A stretch of DNA of 64,000 nt from Sporothrix humicola (Eukaryota; Ascomycota; Sordariomycetes; Ophiostomatales; Ophiostomataceae): positions 124,001 to 188,000 of the forward strand of contig WNYE01000063.1 of NCBI GenBank assembly GCA_021396245.1, given 5' to 3'. Below are positions 1-10,348 of the stretch, piece by piece. Position 1 is the first letter of the stretch; every line of letters begins with the position of its first letter. The translations under genes were made by a program, and so were the position numbers. The notes below the pieces were generated by a model. That model searched no databases. It saw only the letters and a list, made by a program, of their open reading frames with translations, and was not told where the DNA came from.

Positions 1-1364
1 GCTACTCCGAGTACCTTGCCGACAAGCTGTTCCACCTGTTCCCGCCCCGCGAGGCCTTCGCTTTCTTCGAGGCCAACGAGACGCCCCGTCCTGTTGTCCT
101 GCGCACAAACACGCTCAAGACACACCGTCGTGAGCTCGCACAGTCTCTCATCAACCGTGGCGTCACTCTCGAGCCCGTCGGCAAGTGGAGCAAGGTCGGT
201 CTGCAGGTCTTCGAGTCCAACGTGCCCCTCGGTGCCACACCCGAGTACCTGGCCGGCCACTACATTCTGCAGGCCGCTTCTTCGTTCCTCCCCGTCATGG
301 CTCTGGCCCCCCAGGAGCACGAGCGTGTTCTCGATATGGCCGCTGCCCCCGGTGGCAAGACCACGCACTTGGCTGCACTGATGAAGAACACGGGTGTCGT
401 CTTTGCCAACGATCCCTCCAAGGCTCGTTCCAAGGGTCTGATTGGTAACATTCACCGTCTCGGTGCCCGCAACGTCATTGTCTGCAACTACGATGCCCGC
501 GACTTCCCCCGTGTCATGGGCGGTTTCGACCGTGTCCTGCTCGATGCCCCCTGCTCGGGTACGGGCGTTATTGCCAAGGATGCCAGCGTCAAGACCAACA
601 AGACCGAAAAGGACTTTATGCAGCTGTCCCACATCCAGAAGCAGCTGCTGCTGTCGGCCATTGACTCGGTCAACCACGCCAGCAAGACCGGCGGCTACCT
701 TGTCTACTCGACCTGTTCCGTCGCCGTTGAGGAGAACGAGGCTGTCGTCAACTACGCCCTGAAGCGCCGCCCCAACGTTCGCTTGGTCGAGACCGGCCTG
801 CCTTTCGGTAAGGAGGGTTTCACCAGCTTCATGGGCAAGTCCTTTGACCCTTCCATCAAGCAGACCCGCCGCTTCTACCCCCACCACCAAAACGTCGACG
901 GTTTCTTCGTCGCCAAGTTCAAGAAGTTTGCGCCCACACCCGCCAACGCTATCCGTGCCGAGGGCGGCTCGACCAAGGCTGCTGCTGCCGCCTTCTCTGC
1001 ATCCGACGCCGAGGGCAACGGTGACGACAGCGACGCCACCCGCGCCAGCGACAAAACACCCATCAGCGAGGACGATGAGGAGGACAAGGACGACGGTTTC
1101 GGTGGCTTCGACGACGACGAGGACAGCAAGTACATGGACCGCGCGCGGAAGAACGCCATGCGTCGTCGTGGTCTCGACCCGCACTCGTTGGACCACAAGC
1201 CGGCCAAGAAGGCAGGCAAGGCCGATAAGGCCAAGGCTGATGAGGCCAGCGCCACGTCCGACTCGGATGCCGCTCCTGCTGCTGCAACAAACGGCTCAAA
1301 AAAGGAGTCCAAAGCACCCAAGACGCAAAAAGGCAAGCTAGCACAAGGAAAGAAGAGCAAATAA
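1..1364 (+). CDS. nop2: Nop2, 25S rRNA cytosine-C5 methyltransferase (5' truncated by window edge)
   Basis: The reading frame is open from base 3 and ends at the TAA at 1362-1364; the N-terminal part lies outside the window. The visible protein is the NOL1/NOP2/Sun catalytic core followed by a charged tail. The SAM-binding motif DMAAAPGGKTTHLA, motif IV DAPCSGTGV with the Pro-Cys dipeptide, and motif VI YSTCSV with the second cysteine are all present, so both cysteines used by RNA m5C methyltransferases are intact. The family methylates 25S rRNA in the nucleolus and is needed for 60S ribosome assembly. The last 130 residues or so are low-complexity, acidic then lysine-rich (ending KGKLAQGKKSK), typical of nucleolar proteins. 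Nop2 is preferred over other NSUN members because of the HYILQAASSFLPVMAL region and the tail; this assignment is from family memory. Confidence 0.9.
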   Translation, partial: YSEYLADKLFHLFPPREAFAFFEANETPRPVVLRTNTLKTHRRELAQSLINRGVTLEPVGKWSKVGLQVFESNVPLGATPEYLAGHYILQAASSFLPVMALAPQEHERVLDMAAAPGGKTTHLAALMKNTGVVFANDPSKARSKGLIGNIHRLGARNVIVCNYDARDFPRVMGGFDRVLLDAPCSGTGVIAKDASVKTNKTEKDFMQLSHIQKQLLLSAIDSVNHASKTGGYLVYSTCSVAVEENEAVVNYALKRRPNVRLVETGLPFGKEGFTSFMGKSFDPSIKQTRRFYPHHQNVDGFFVAKFKKFAPTPANAIRAEGGSTKAAAAAFSASDAEGNGDDSDATRASDKTPISEDDEEDKDDGFGGFDDDEDSKYMDRARKNAMRRRGLDPHSLDHKPAKKAGKADKAKADEASATSDSDAAPAAATNGSKKESKAPKTQKGKLAQGKKSK

Positions 1365-2381
1365 GGGCGCGATGAAAAATAATTTCAAAGGTTGTTGTGC
1401 ATGAGCGACTCATATCAGAAGGACGTGGGAAAAGTTTGATTTCGATTCTTCCATTTTTGTTCTGTTGCCTATACATTTTTGTACACATTAAGGATTATTA
1501 GAGTTTGGGTGTTTTGCCTCCATTTGCTTCCTCACATAATTTACATTGCGGGTTTCATTTCGTACACATATTCATACAATCGTCATCCCCATGCCACACA
1601 TCATAAAATGTTGATATCACCTATTACTGTCATCATCATCATCACCTTCATAAAATAGTGTAAACAACTGCTTCTTTTCAATGCTCGTTGGAGCCTTTCT
1701 AACTTCCGCGTCTCTCTGCGACTCGACTCTCCTTTTTGCTTCCTCCCTCCATCTATGATATATGCAAACAAAAACTCTCTCCCATACATGAAGATATGTC
1801 GAAAGTCAAGGATGCTTTCAGCTCTCAAAATATTAAAAAGACGGTAAAATAACAAGAGACACGCCAGATAACGAGGCTGGTGTAGTAAGAAAGCAGAAAA
1901 AAAAGAAGACTGAGAGAATAAGAAAAAAGACTCATAACCCAAAAAATCATAAACCCATCATGTCATAAAAAAGTTAAAACAGGTAATAAACCAGATAATA
2001 AAACAAAAGCCAAAGAACACGCCTAATATGCTTTTTTGTGAGGACCCCAGTTTCCTGTTTCCAGATAAGAAATATCAGATCAGATCAATAGATACTGTCT
2101 GTTTCCCGTGATGAACAACGCCGTATTCTGGTGGGTGTCTTTGCTGCTTCTGGTTGATAGAAAGCAGACATAACCAAGTCGTTGGACCCACGGCCTAGAG
2201 AAAATTGCAAGGTCGTAAAATCCCGTTCCGTGCATGTTGGTACAAGTGTTGAAAGGGGGATATGGGGTAATATGGGGGTAGGGTAGTGGATAGTAATGGT
2301 ATGTCATGATATATGGTGATGATGGAGTATTAGATGTGTAGATGGGGATGTGGTGGGAAGTTCATAAAATAGTACAGTGCC
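1365..2381. other. intergenic region between convergent nop2 and byr4
   Basis: AT-rich spacer of about 1 kb that must hold the 3' UTRs and poly(A) sites of both convergent genes; several AATAAA-like strings are present (for example near 1985-2005). No conserved-looking coding frame or RNA gene is seen. Confidence 0.6.
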
Positions 2382-5300
2382 TTACATGGGATGTGTAACC
2401 ATCTCCTGTAGGAGCCACCGCCACGAGGTCTGGTTGCGGTCCTCAAAGGCCATCCATCTCTCGCACTTTTTGCGCCACCGCGACTCTTCCTCGCGTTGCC
2501 GGCGGATAAACTCAGGGCCCACGTCAAACTCCTCGCCGACCAGCCAGTCGTCCTTAACGTCGCTGACGCGGCCAGTGCCAGGCTCGGTGGTATCGGCCAC
2601 ATCGTCGAGATCGGGAATATCCTTGAACACGTCCTCGTCGCTATCGATGCCGTTGAAGCCGTCCAGCGAGTCGTCGGCCTCGTTGTTCTTGCCGCTGCCG
2701 CCATTCTGAGGGCCAAGCTTGAGCCAGCACATGTTTTGGGGGTCAAACACCATGCCTCCGACAACTTGGACACCCTTGGTGGCACCAATGGGTGTGATGA
2801 GTGCAGGACGCGGCGTGGCGTTCTCCTTTTCGCGAAGTAGGTACGGCGGGATGGATGCAGTGGATGGCGAAGACGCAGGAGGATCAAACTCGTTGAGAGC
2901 GTTCTCGTTGCCCTCCCAGCGCATGGTCACGGGGTTGTAGAACATGCCGTTGACAGTCTTGGACTCCTTGGCGCCGTTCAAGTTTGAGATGAGATGCGGC
3001 TTGAGCTGCGGCACACGACGCGGCGTCTTCTTGGAACGGATAGTTTCACGAGGAAGATGCGGCATGATGGGCGCATTGTAGTTGTTGCGGGTGGACAGCT
3101 GAGCGACACGCTGAGTCGTCAGAGGTGCTAGAGGGCCAGATCCAGACGGCATACGCTGAGCAATGGATGTCTCTCTGGCAATGCGGCTAGCAGCCGTATC
3201 GCGGGCAAAGTGCGGGAGGTTGTCATTGCGGAGAGCAGGAGAGTAGACAGTCAGGGGAGAAGGAGTCGTGGTCCGATCCGGCAGGATGTTTTGGTACATC
3301 TTGCTGCGCAACTGGAGCTTGGGGTTCGCAGAAGCAGGTTGGCGCAAGAAGCGCGATTCAGCCGTCGACGACGTAGGAAGATCATCAAAGGCATCAAGCT
3401 CATGGCCATCACCAAACTGGCGCTGGCGACGGGGTTTGCTGAGCTGCTGCCAGGAGCCGTCCGCGAACCTGTTCTTCTTGGACGGGCTCGGCGAGCGCAT
3501 TGTCGAACGCGACACGGTCCGAGAGCTCGGCCGCAGATCCACTGCGGTATCGGAATCATGGCGGCGGAAAGTGCGCGAGCTCTTAGACGTGATGTGATGT
3601 GACTGCGATTGTGACGCGCCAGCTGGCAAGAAGGGCATTGGGTTTCTTCTCGCCTGGGCAGCAGAGCTCTCAACAGCAGGCCGCATGCGGTCTGTAGGCG
3701 TCTTGGGCCGCATAGCAGACTGGGGACGCGTACTAAACTCTGTCCGAGACGGAGGGCGCTCATAGCCGCCGCGTGAAGTGACAGGCCGTGGCGCAGGAGA
3801 CGGGTTCTGTCTCATGACCGGCAGCGACCGCTTCAAACGGAGAAGCTGGGCGTTGGTGGTTGTGGGCTCATTGCGAAGAGAAGTGGTAGAGGTCTTCTGG
3901 CCAAGCTCACGCCGGCGGGGAGTAGAAGGAGGAGGCATGGACTGGACGGAGGATGGGGTAGAGGGAGTAGGAATGCTGGACACAGACGACTGTGCAGAGT
4001 GACCGAGCCGGGACTGGGATCTCCGGGCAAGGTTGATAATGGGACCGCCACTCTCGGACACAGGCTCCAGAGATGAAGCTGTATGAGTGCGCTCGTGGGT
4101 CATTGGTCGTGGCAGACGTGAGGTTCCCGATGTGGGCTTGTTTGTGAAGGTGATGGACACGGCAGCCTTGGGCCGAGAAGGGCTTGCAGGCCGAGCCTCC
4201 TTGAGGCGAACATTGCGGTGCAGAGTCAGGCGGTTGGTGTCAAACACCTCACCGTCACCCAGGTCAAGACCAGCCAAGAAGTCCTCCTTCTCAGCGGGCT
4301 TCGCCTGGTAGATACCCAGGGCAGAAGTTGCAGAGGCAGAAGACTGTTGAGAAGGCTGAGAGGAGTGTTGGGCCGGCTGTTGCGCTGCCTGCTGTTGCTG
4401 CTGTTGAATCTCCTCGGCCGCCTTGGATGTCCGCTGTGGCGAACGACTCGGCCGCCGCCGTTGCAGCCTCTCGCCAAAATTGACGGGACCCGTAGGCAGA
4501 ACAAGACCGTCGAACGTGTCATCTTCACCCTCGCTCTCGGCAGTGATTGAACTAGACACACTGGGGCTGAGAGCAGAAACAGACGAGCTGCGGTTGGAAC
4601 GACCATCGCGACGCGTGCCGCCAAAGCGAGTTCCCAAGCTTCCTTCGCCCCACTCGAAATCGTCGAGAGCATTTGATGGTGTCTTGGGGATATCCTTGCG
4701 CTTAGACAGCATCAGCTTTCCATTAGAAGGCAGCTCCAGATCCTGCTCAAAGTCGTCGTCGAGACCAGTGCTCTTTTGTGGCGTTGGGGGTGTGATCATG
4801 GATATCGGCTTCGGTGCCTGGCGGGTCTTGGGGACCTTGATAGTGGCCGCACCGTCACCAAAGAAGTCATCCTCATCATCTGAGTCCCGGAACTGGTCCA
4901 GATTTATTGGTGTGACACCGGATGATCTTGGCTGAGGTGCTACCTGTTCAGGGCGGATAAGAGTTGGTGAAGGCTTTGCAGACTTGACAGGGCTGGCTTG
5001 TGTGCTGCTGCCACTAACTTGCCGCAACACGTCGGGGAACTGTGAGCTATCCTGCTGCTTGATATGAAGAGGCTGGGGGTCATCTGGGAACTCCAGATCG
5101 TCACCCCAGTCCTCCTGGAAGATCTTCTTGATTTTGCGGCCTCCAAGACGCTTGATTGTGCCACCCATCAGGGCCGATGGCGGCACGTTCTTGGGAAGAG
5201 GAATGCCGGCATTGGCGGCGAGGGCAATGGCGTCTGATGTCGACTTCTCATCGTCGCCTGGAAGCAGAACCTGCTGCTCCTCCTCGGCGTGAATGGATTC

Positions 5301-5501
5301 AAAGTCGGACCGGAAAGACGAATGTGATTCGCGGCGGCTGTTAGGCGCCTGCGGTGCTGTGTTTGTTGAGCTACGGAAGGTGATATCGTCGCCGTCGATC
5401 ATGAAGTCATCGTCGTCCCAGTTCTCCACGACATCCTCGACGGGTTGCCTCGGCTTGAGGCGTAATGTTTCCATTGTGCTGTGTGTGTTTTCGGTGGTCA
5501 A
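2382..5501 (-). CDS. byr4: Byr4/Bfa1-type septation (mitotic exit) GAP scaffold
   Basis: Intronless 1039-residue protein. With Cdc16 (Bub2), Byr4 forms the two-component GAP that holds the Spg1/Tem1 GTPase inactive at spindle pole bodies, restraining the septation initiation network. Evidence: an N-terminal acidic segment (VENWDDDDFMIDGDDITF, about residues 25-42), a conserved basic/acidic block (KKIFQEDWGDDLEFP, about 123-137), a block LGDGEVFDTNRLTLHRNVRL (about 415-440) and the family-typical C-terminal motif EFDVGPEFIRRQREEESRW. Between these the protein is Ser/Pro-rich and disordered, with a glutamine run near residue 370, as expected for this family. The C-terminal block is the strongest diagnostic. 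Mob1, acting further down the same network, is encoded at 46.5-47.3 kb, but the distance suggests no operational link. Name is from family recognition, not alignment. Confidence 0.8.
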   Translation of the reverse strand: MTTENTHSTMETLRLKPRQPVEDVVENWDDDDFMIDGDDITFRSSTNTAPQAPNSRRESHSSFRSDFESIHAEEEQQVLLPGDDEKSTSDAIALAANAGIPLPKNVPPSALMGGTIKRLGGRKIKKIFQEDWGDDLEFPDDPQPLHIKQQDSSQFPDVLRQVSGSSTQASPVKSAKPSPTLIRPEQVAPQPRSSGVTPINLDQFRDSDDEDDFFGDGAATIKVPKTRQAPKPISMITPPTPQKSTGLDDDFEQDLELPSNGKLMLSKRKDIPKTPSNALDDFEWGEGSLGTRFGGTRRDGRSNRSSSVSALSPSVSSSITAESEGEDDTFDGLVLPTGPVNFGERLQRRRPSRSPQRTSKAAEEIQQQQQQAAQQPAQHSSQPSQQSSASATSALGIYQAKPAEKEDFLAGLDLGDGEVFDTNRLTLHRNVRLKEARPASPSRPKAAVSITFTNKPTSGTSRLPRPMTHERTHTASSLEPVSESGGPIINLARRSQSRLGHSAQSSVSSIPTPSTPSSVQSMPPPSTPRRRELGQKTSTTSLRNEPTTTNAQLLRLKRSLPVMRQNPSPAPRPVTSRGGYERPPSRTEFSTRPQSAMRPKTPTDRMRPAVESSAAQARRNPMPFLPAGASQSQSHHITSKSSRTFRRHDSDTAVDLRPSSRTVSRSTMRSPSPSKKNRFADGSWQQLSKPRRQRQFGDGHELDAFDDLPTSSTAESRFLRQPASANPKLQLRSKMYQNILPDRTTTPSPLTVYSPALRNDNLPHFARDTAASRIARETSIAQRMPSGSGPLAPLTTQRVAQLSTRNNYNAPIMPHLPRETIRSKKTPRRVPQLKPHLISNLNGAKESKTVNGMFYNPVTMRWEGNENALNEFDPPASSPSTASIPPYLLREKENATPRPALITPIGATKGVQVVGGMVFDPQNMCWLKLGPQNGGSGKNNEADDSLDGFNGIDSDEDVFKDIPDLDDVADTTEPGTGRVSDVKDDWLVGEEFDVGPEFIRRQREEESRWRKKCERWMAFEDRNQTSWRWLLQEMVTHPM

Positions 5502-6917
5502 GTTTTATGTTGTTTGAGTTTGGTATTACAACGCTGCGCTCTGTCGTCCAATAGCTGCGAAAGCTTTTTGACCGGGACGACGTCGCGTGCGAGGAAAGAA
5601 GGCGTGATAATGACAGAAAACGGAGATTTCGAGGGTTGGAGGAGGGAAGAAACGCAATCAATGAAGGGGATTCATAGTCGACAGAGAAGATGCGATGCAG
5701 AAGAGTGAAAATTGGTGATGCTGCCGATGTGTGAATGGGTTCGGGAGACGCGTGTCGATAAAAGATGTCGTGTGCACGAAAATATCAGGGTTCTTCTTCC
5801 TCTTTTGATATTTTTGAATTGATGGGCTTCGTCCGCTGCCTTAATTTCCTTTTCACGGGTCTGGTCTTAACAGAAGACGAGTCTTTTTTCCCGCAGGCGG
5901 AGTAACGGCTCCGCTTAAGAGACACGGAAGAGGTCTTAAAAGGACGTCTTAACGGCGCTGAATTGATGTATTTTCCCCGGATTGCAAAAGCCCAACAACT
6001 GGAGAGCGAAAGAAATAGTGGTAGTTGGTATGATTGTCGTCTTTTCGTCTAGGCTGATATCGAATTAAGAGTTGAGAGGGCGGCTCGATGGCGAGAGAGA
6101 AAAGTGAAAGAAATGAACCGTGATATTTCTGTTCCTATGACATGTCGAGGTACTGCAGATACTGGTTGCGGATGTTGTGTGAGCGCGGTGTATGACAGTC
6201 GCTGGAACTGGTATTTCTGGCGTAGTCGCTATTATTATCGTCAAAGTATTTGTTGTCGATTGTAGTTTATGTCGTTGGTGTCGTTGTCGTCCTTGGATTT
6301 TCTTTTGAATTGTCGTCTGTTTGTCGGAGTTCCGTCGATGATGAGCCGCGCAAAATGGCGTCGCGACACGGGACGAGAACGAGAGCCCGGCGATGGAGGG
6401 CCTTGAGAACGATTGAACGAAAGAAAAGAAAAGAAAAGAGAAGGAAAAGACAAACGAAAGAGCGATTGCGAAAAGTGTGAATGCAAAAATGAAGTCGAAC
6501 TGTGTAAAGTTGTAAAGTGGAAAATACGTAAAGCGACCTCGTTGGCTTGAAGATCTTGGAATGCAGAGAAAATCAGGGCGGGAATGGAAGAAAGTGCGAT
6601 GGAGCGGCACAGTTGGAAAGAGGTGGTTGGGGGAAGGCACAGCCAACCAAACCAACCACTCAGAGTGATTTTTGCAGGGAAGCGGGCAGGTGCGTAAGTG
6701 CAAAAATTCGAAAAATTCGGGTGGTTGTGGTGGGTTTCCACCTGGAATAGTGCTGATCCGTGCTATTTTCTGATCTGACCGCCGCCGTAAAGTGGTTTTT
6801 TACAGTGGGCATTCCTGGCCGCAACGGTGGCTGGCAATGGAAGGAACGAGGGGGACGAGGGGCGGGCAGGCTAAAGGTCCGTGCGTCGCGGGCTCTCCAG
6901 GTGAAGAAAGAGACAGG

Positions 6918-6943
6918 TTTCAGCGCCCAAACAGGCGCTGAAA
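6918..6943. repeat. 10-bp perfect inverted repeat, 6-nt loop
   Basis: TTTCAGCGCC at 6918-6927 and its exact reverse complement GGCGCTGAAA at 6934-6943, separated by CAAACA. Function unknown; it lies in the byr4/xrcc4 divergent promoter region. Confidence 0.85.
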
Positions 6944-7096
6944 AGACAGGGCCCGGCCTGGAGCAGTGGCCCTTCGGCCGCCATGCAAGGGCAGGCGCAC
7001 TCGTGCATTCTCTCTTCTTGGGTACCACATGGCAAGTACAATCCAGCTGCAGAAGGGCAAAAAGCAAGAGTGCACAGAAGCTGTTGCCCTGAAAAA

Positions 7097-7120
7097 GCCT
7101 GCAGTTGCACAACGGCAGGC
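7097..7120. repeat. near-palindrome (6 + 4 bp)
   Basis: GCCTGC at 7097-7102 pairs with GCAGGC at 7115-7120, and inside it GTTG at 7104-7107 pairs with CAAC at 7110-7113, leaving one A/G mismatch and a 2-nt centre. Confidence 0.7.
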
Positions 7121-7215
7121 GCTGTGACGCACGAACCACCACCCGGCTGCATCTGTTCTCACCCCTGATTGGCTGAAATTGTTCCGGACCAACAACACAG
7201 CAGCCTTGACAGCGC

Positions 7216-7246
7216 GTCAGGTACGCGAAACAGACGCGTTCCTGAC
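7216..7246. repeat. 12-bp inverted repeat with one mismatch
   Basis: GTCAGGTACGCG at 7216-7227 matches the reverse complement of CGCGTTCCTGAC at 7235-7246 in 11 of 12 positions, with a 7-nt spacer. Confidence 0.75.
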
Positions 7247-8733
7247 TTGCGGTTGGCTTCCCCTCCTTCCTTCGAGTTGGCTTTTTCTTTGAAACTTCAC
7301 CGTTGGTCTTCATCATGCCACAACCATCGCCACGCTCTTTCCTTCCATGAGGGTCGCACATGCCAGATGCATTTGCTTCTTTCCATTGTTCACTTTAATG
7401 GATCGTCGCACTTGCCGACTTTAATGGGAAGAGCATGCTTTGTAAATGATCTTTCCTTTTTGTTCGTTTGCAATTCATGCACGTGATAATTGCAGCTTTG
7501 TAAACCGGCAGTTCGTGCCTTCCTTGCGATTCTGTGCTGTCAACCAATCATCAGATATTCTCACACCTTCCAAAGATCGATCGACTGTCCATGCATCGCA
7601 CGTCCGTGAGCCTTTGGATTTTGCGTTGCAGCGTATCACCCAACAGCTTCCAGCACTATCTGACACTACGACGCTGGGCATTGGACCGGCTGGAACCCAT
7701 CAAAGTGCATGGCTGCCTAAATGAATAGCGGCACTGTGAACGTCTCGAACAAAAAGAAAAAAGTGGCCCAGAGCTGCCAAAATCAACGACCTAAAGAACA
7801 CTTTAACCTCGACTTTTGAATTTCTTCCAACATCGCTCTTCAGGTGTTGTACTTTGATCACATTTGATCATCTTTCGACCTTTACTTGCTCAATCCACGC
7901 ATTTCACTTATGCGAGCCTCGTACCACTCCACTTCAAACTCTGCCAGCTATCAACCATATTGAGCTCAATTGTGCCTCATATCCGGAAGCCAAAGGCACC
8001 TCCCCGGCTAACAGAGGACGCAATCTTATCCACCCCCGGACATTGGACTCGGACTTCAAGTGTGTTTGAAGGTCTAAAATAAGGTCTTGCCGCTTCCAAA
8101 TAGTCTAGCTGGCCGCATTTGAGGGTCTCGGGATTCAGAATAGGAAGACGCAAGGAACAAAAATCGAAGGAAGACACTCCTTCGAAACAAGCCACCCCGG
8201 CGGCGGTCCTCTCCCCTCCTCCATCCCATACACTCTCTTCCTCTCACTCGCTTACAACGTCGTCCTCCCACTTGTTCTCTTCCCTCGCGGCCCGCCTCAC
8301 ATCCCAGATATTGCAATAATCTCAAGTCCCATCTTTGAAATATTGCATTCGGCACACGACACACAGACTGCCGCCGTCTCTCTCGTTTTCATACTCCATA
8401 TATCGGACCTTGCGTGCCCATGCCTGCTCGGTCGAATCCATATCACGCCTCTTATTACGCCATATGACCTCCAGGTTCTTCGGCGACCCTCAAATCTCTG
8501 CTCTGTTTCAACTTCACCAGGCTGTCTGCCTCTTGCCCAGATTTCACCCTCTCACATCCATATTCCCATGTTCTATTATTGGCCCGTGATATAACCCCTC
8601 CGGCTGGTTCTTGGCATTTACGTGTGCCTCCCTTTGCAGTTTTTTTTTCTGTGTCCTTCCCCTCCATTGATCCATTGAGTGTTCCTTTTTGCACCCCGCT
8701 TAAAGAAATTCAAATATCATCCATACCACAATC

Positions 8734-10212
8734 ATGGCAGGCCAGGCCTCTCATGTGGTGCGGATCCCGCGCTCCGATGAAGAAGGGTCCTTTGTGCTCG
8801 CCCGCGTGTCACCCACTGGCCCGGCCTCGCGGCCACTCAACGTGCGATTGGTGGCCACAGAGGGCATGGCCCCGTATGTCCTTGCGTGTAAGTCCCTCCC
8901 TTGCAATTCTTTCCATGGTTCTTGAAACAAACGCACGCGCGCCCACACGAAACTTATCACCTGTTTACTATTGCCATTGCCCTTTGCCACTGACACCACA
9001 ACAGTACGGCATGACCGGATCGACAAACTGCGCGGTCAAAACGCGCCGTGTTCGCCAGATGAGTGGGAGCAGATTCTGACGTTTCTGCTGCTCGGCCGGG
9101 GCTCGTTTGACAATGTAGACGCGACGGCCACGGTCAAGGAAGAGGCCACGCTCACTATCACCATCCGCAAACGGGTCCAGAACATCACGGTAAGTTAGGA
9201 CTCCGTGTCCTTACCCTGTCATATCTGTAGAGGCTAACATTCCTAGCAACGCTTGGGAACATTGTCCCTGGCGTACGAAGAGGACGAGGGCATCGAACTG
9301 TTCGAGTGGTGCGGGGAGGTCGTGGAGGAACGCACGTCTGCTGTCGAGGACCTTGTCGCGGCCAAGAAAGAGCAGACCAACCTACAGGCCGCGGTAGACG
9401 ACCTTAAGGCCCAGCTCGACGAGTTTCTGGAGACCAAGGACGCCGACGAGGCGGCCATGCTGGAAAAATTTTGTCTGCTGCTCAACGAGAAGAAGCTCAA
9501 GATCCGGCAGCAGTACCGGCAGCTGACCAACCAAGACAAGGCGGGCGCAGAAATGGCCAAGAGACTAGAAGCAGAGACCGAGATCAAGGCGGAAGAAGAG
9601 TCAGAAGAAGAAGAGGATTTTGCCCCGCCACCGACATCAACACGTGGTAAACGCGGTGGTGCGGCCACGCGTGGCCGAATCGGTAAGGTTGGCAAGGGTG
9701 CAGCCACATCTGCAGCAAGGGCGAAACGCGGCGCCAAGCGGCGTGCAGCAGCAGCCTTGTCAGAGGATGAGGATGCGCTCGATGACGAGATTGAGAAAAG
9801 TGAGGCGTCAGCCCGGCAGAAGGGTAAGGCGGCAGCTGCTGCTGAAGACGAGGTTGAGTCCGATACACAGTCGGAGGATGATGGCCGGACAACAGAAAAT
9901 GACGATGCCTCAACGGAAAGCGAACAGGAGGCCGAGCCCGAGCCCGAGCCAATGGACGAAGACGTCGAGGTCAAGGAAGAAGAGGAATCTCCCCCAAAGT
10001 CAAAGACGACGAGAGGTGGCAAGGCTCAAAAGCCGGCGGCAAAGAAGAAAGCAGTACCTGAGCAACCACCAGCTCCGGCCCAAGAAGAGGCCCCACCACC
10101 GCGCCGAACTCTGGCCTTCGGCAAGCCCAAGGCTGCGGCTCCTCCCCCTGCTATTAGCAGCAAGGATGTCAATATGGACGGCAGCGACTCAGAATCTGAC
10201 GATGAGTTGTAA
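8734..10212 (+). CDS. xrcc4: XRCC4/Lif1-like DNA ligase IV cofactor (non-homologous end joining)
   Basis: Three exons: 8734-8887, 9005-9189, 9247-10212, giving 434 residues. Both introns have GTAAGT donors and CAG/TAG acceptors, and the frame is maintained (phase 1, then phase 0). The first 120 residues or so look like the XRCC4 head domain, starting with VVRIPRSDEEGSFVLARV and including a WEQILTFLLLG segment. They are followed by a predicted coiled-coil stalk (about residues 140-200, rich in heptads such as LQAAVDDLKAQLDEFLETKD), the surface that binds DNA ligase IV. The long C-terminal tail is disordered, with Arg/Gly-rich, acidic and Lys/Pro-rich stretches, and ends in SDSESDDEL. The known role is stabilising ligase IV during double-strand break repair in the nucleus. 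The assignment rests on head-plus-stalk architecture and family memory. Confidence 0.8.
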
Positions 10213-10348
10213 GCTCTACATATTTTAGTGGATTTATAGCGAAAAAAGGCTTTGTTTTACTTTATTTCAAACGTATTCTTTTATTGTTCATAATGCTACA
10301 TGGTGTTTTATTCCTTGGTATATTTTGATTGTCATCCCTTCCTCCCAT

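Larger units (their letters stand above)
5502..8733. other. long divergent intergenic region between byr4 and xrcc4
   Basis: About 3.2 kb holding the promoters and probably long 5' leaders of both divergent genes. The middle (6.9-7.25 kb) has three inverted repeats described separately. Pyrimidine-rich sequence occurs from about 8190 to 8440 on the plus strand before the xrcc4 start. Open frames here lack recognisable protein features and are not called. Confidence 0.6.

Noticed and set aside
6660..7361. 233-codon minus-strand frame upstream of byr4
   Set aside because: Cys/Arg-rich sequence without domain character, spans two of the inverted repeats, no splice or promoter support.
9243..10022. 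259-codon Ser-rich minus-strand frame over the xrcc4 third exon
   Set aside because: Shadow of the acidic and Lys-rich tail read in reverse.
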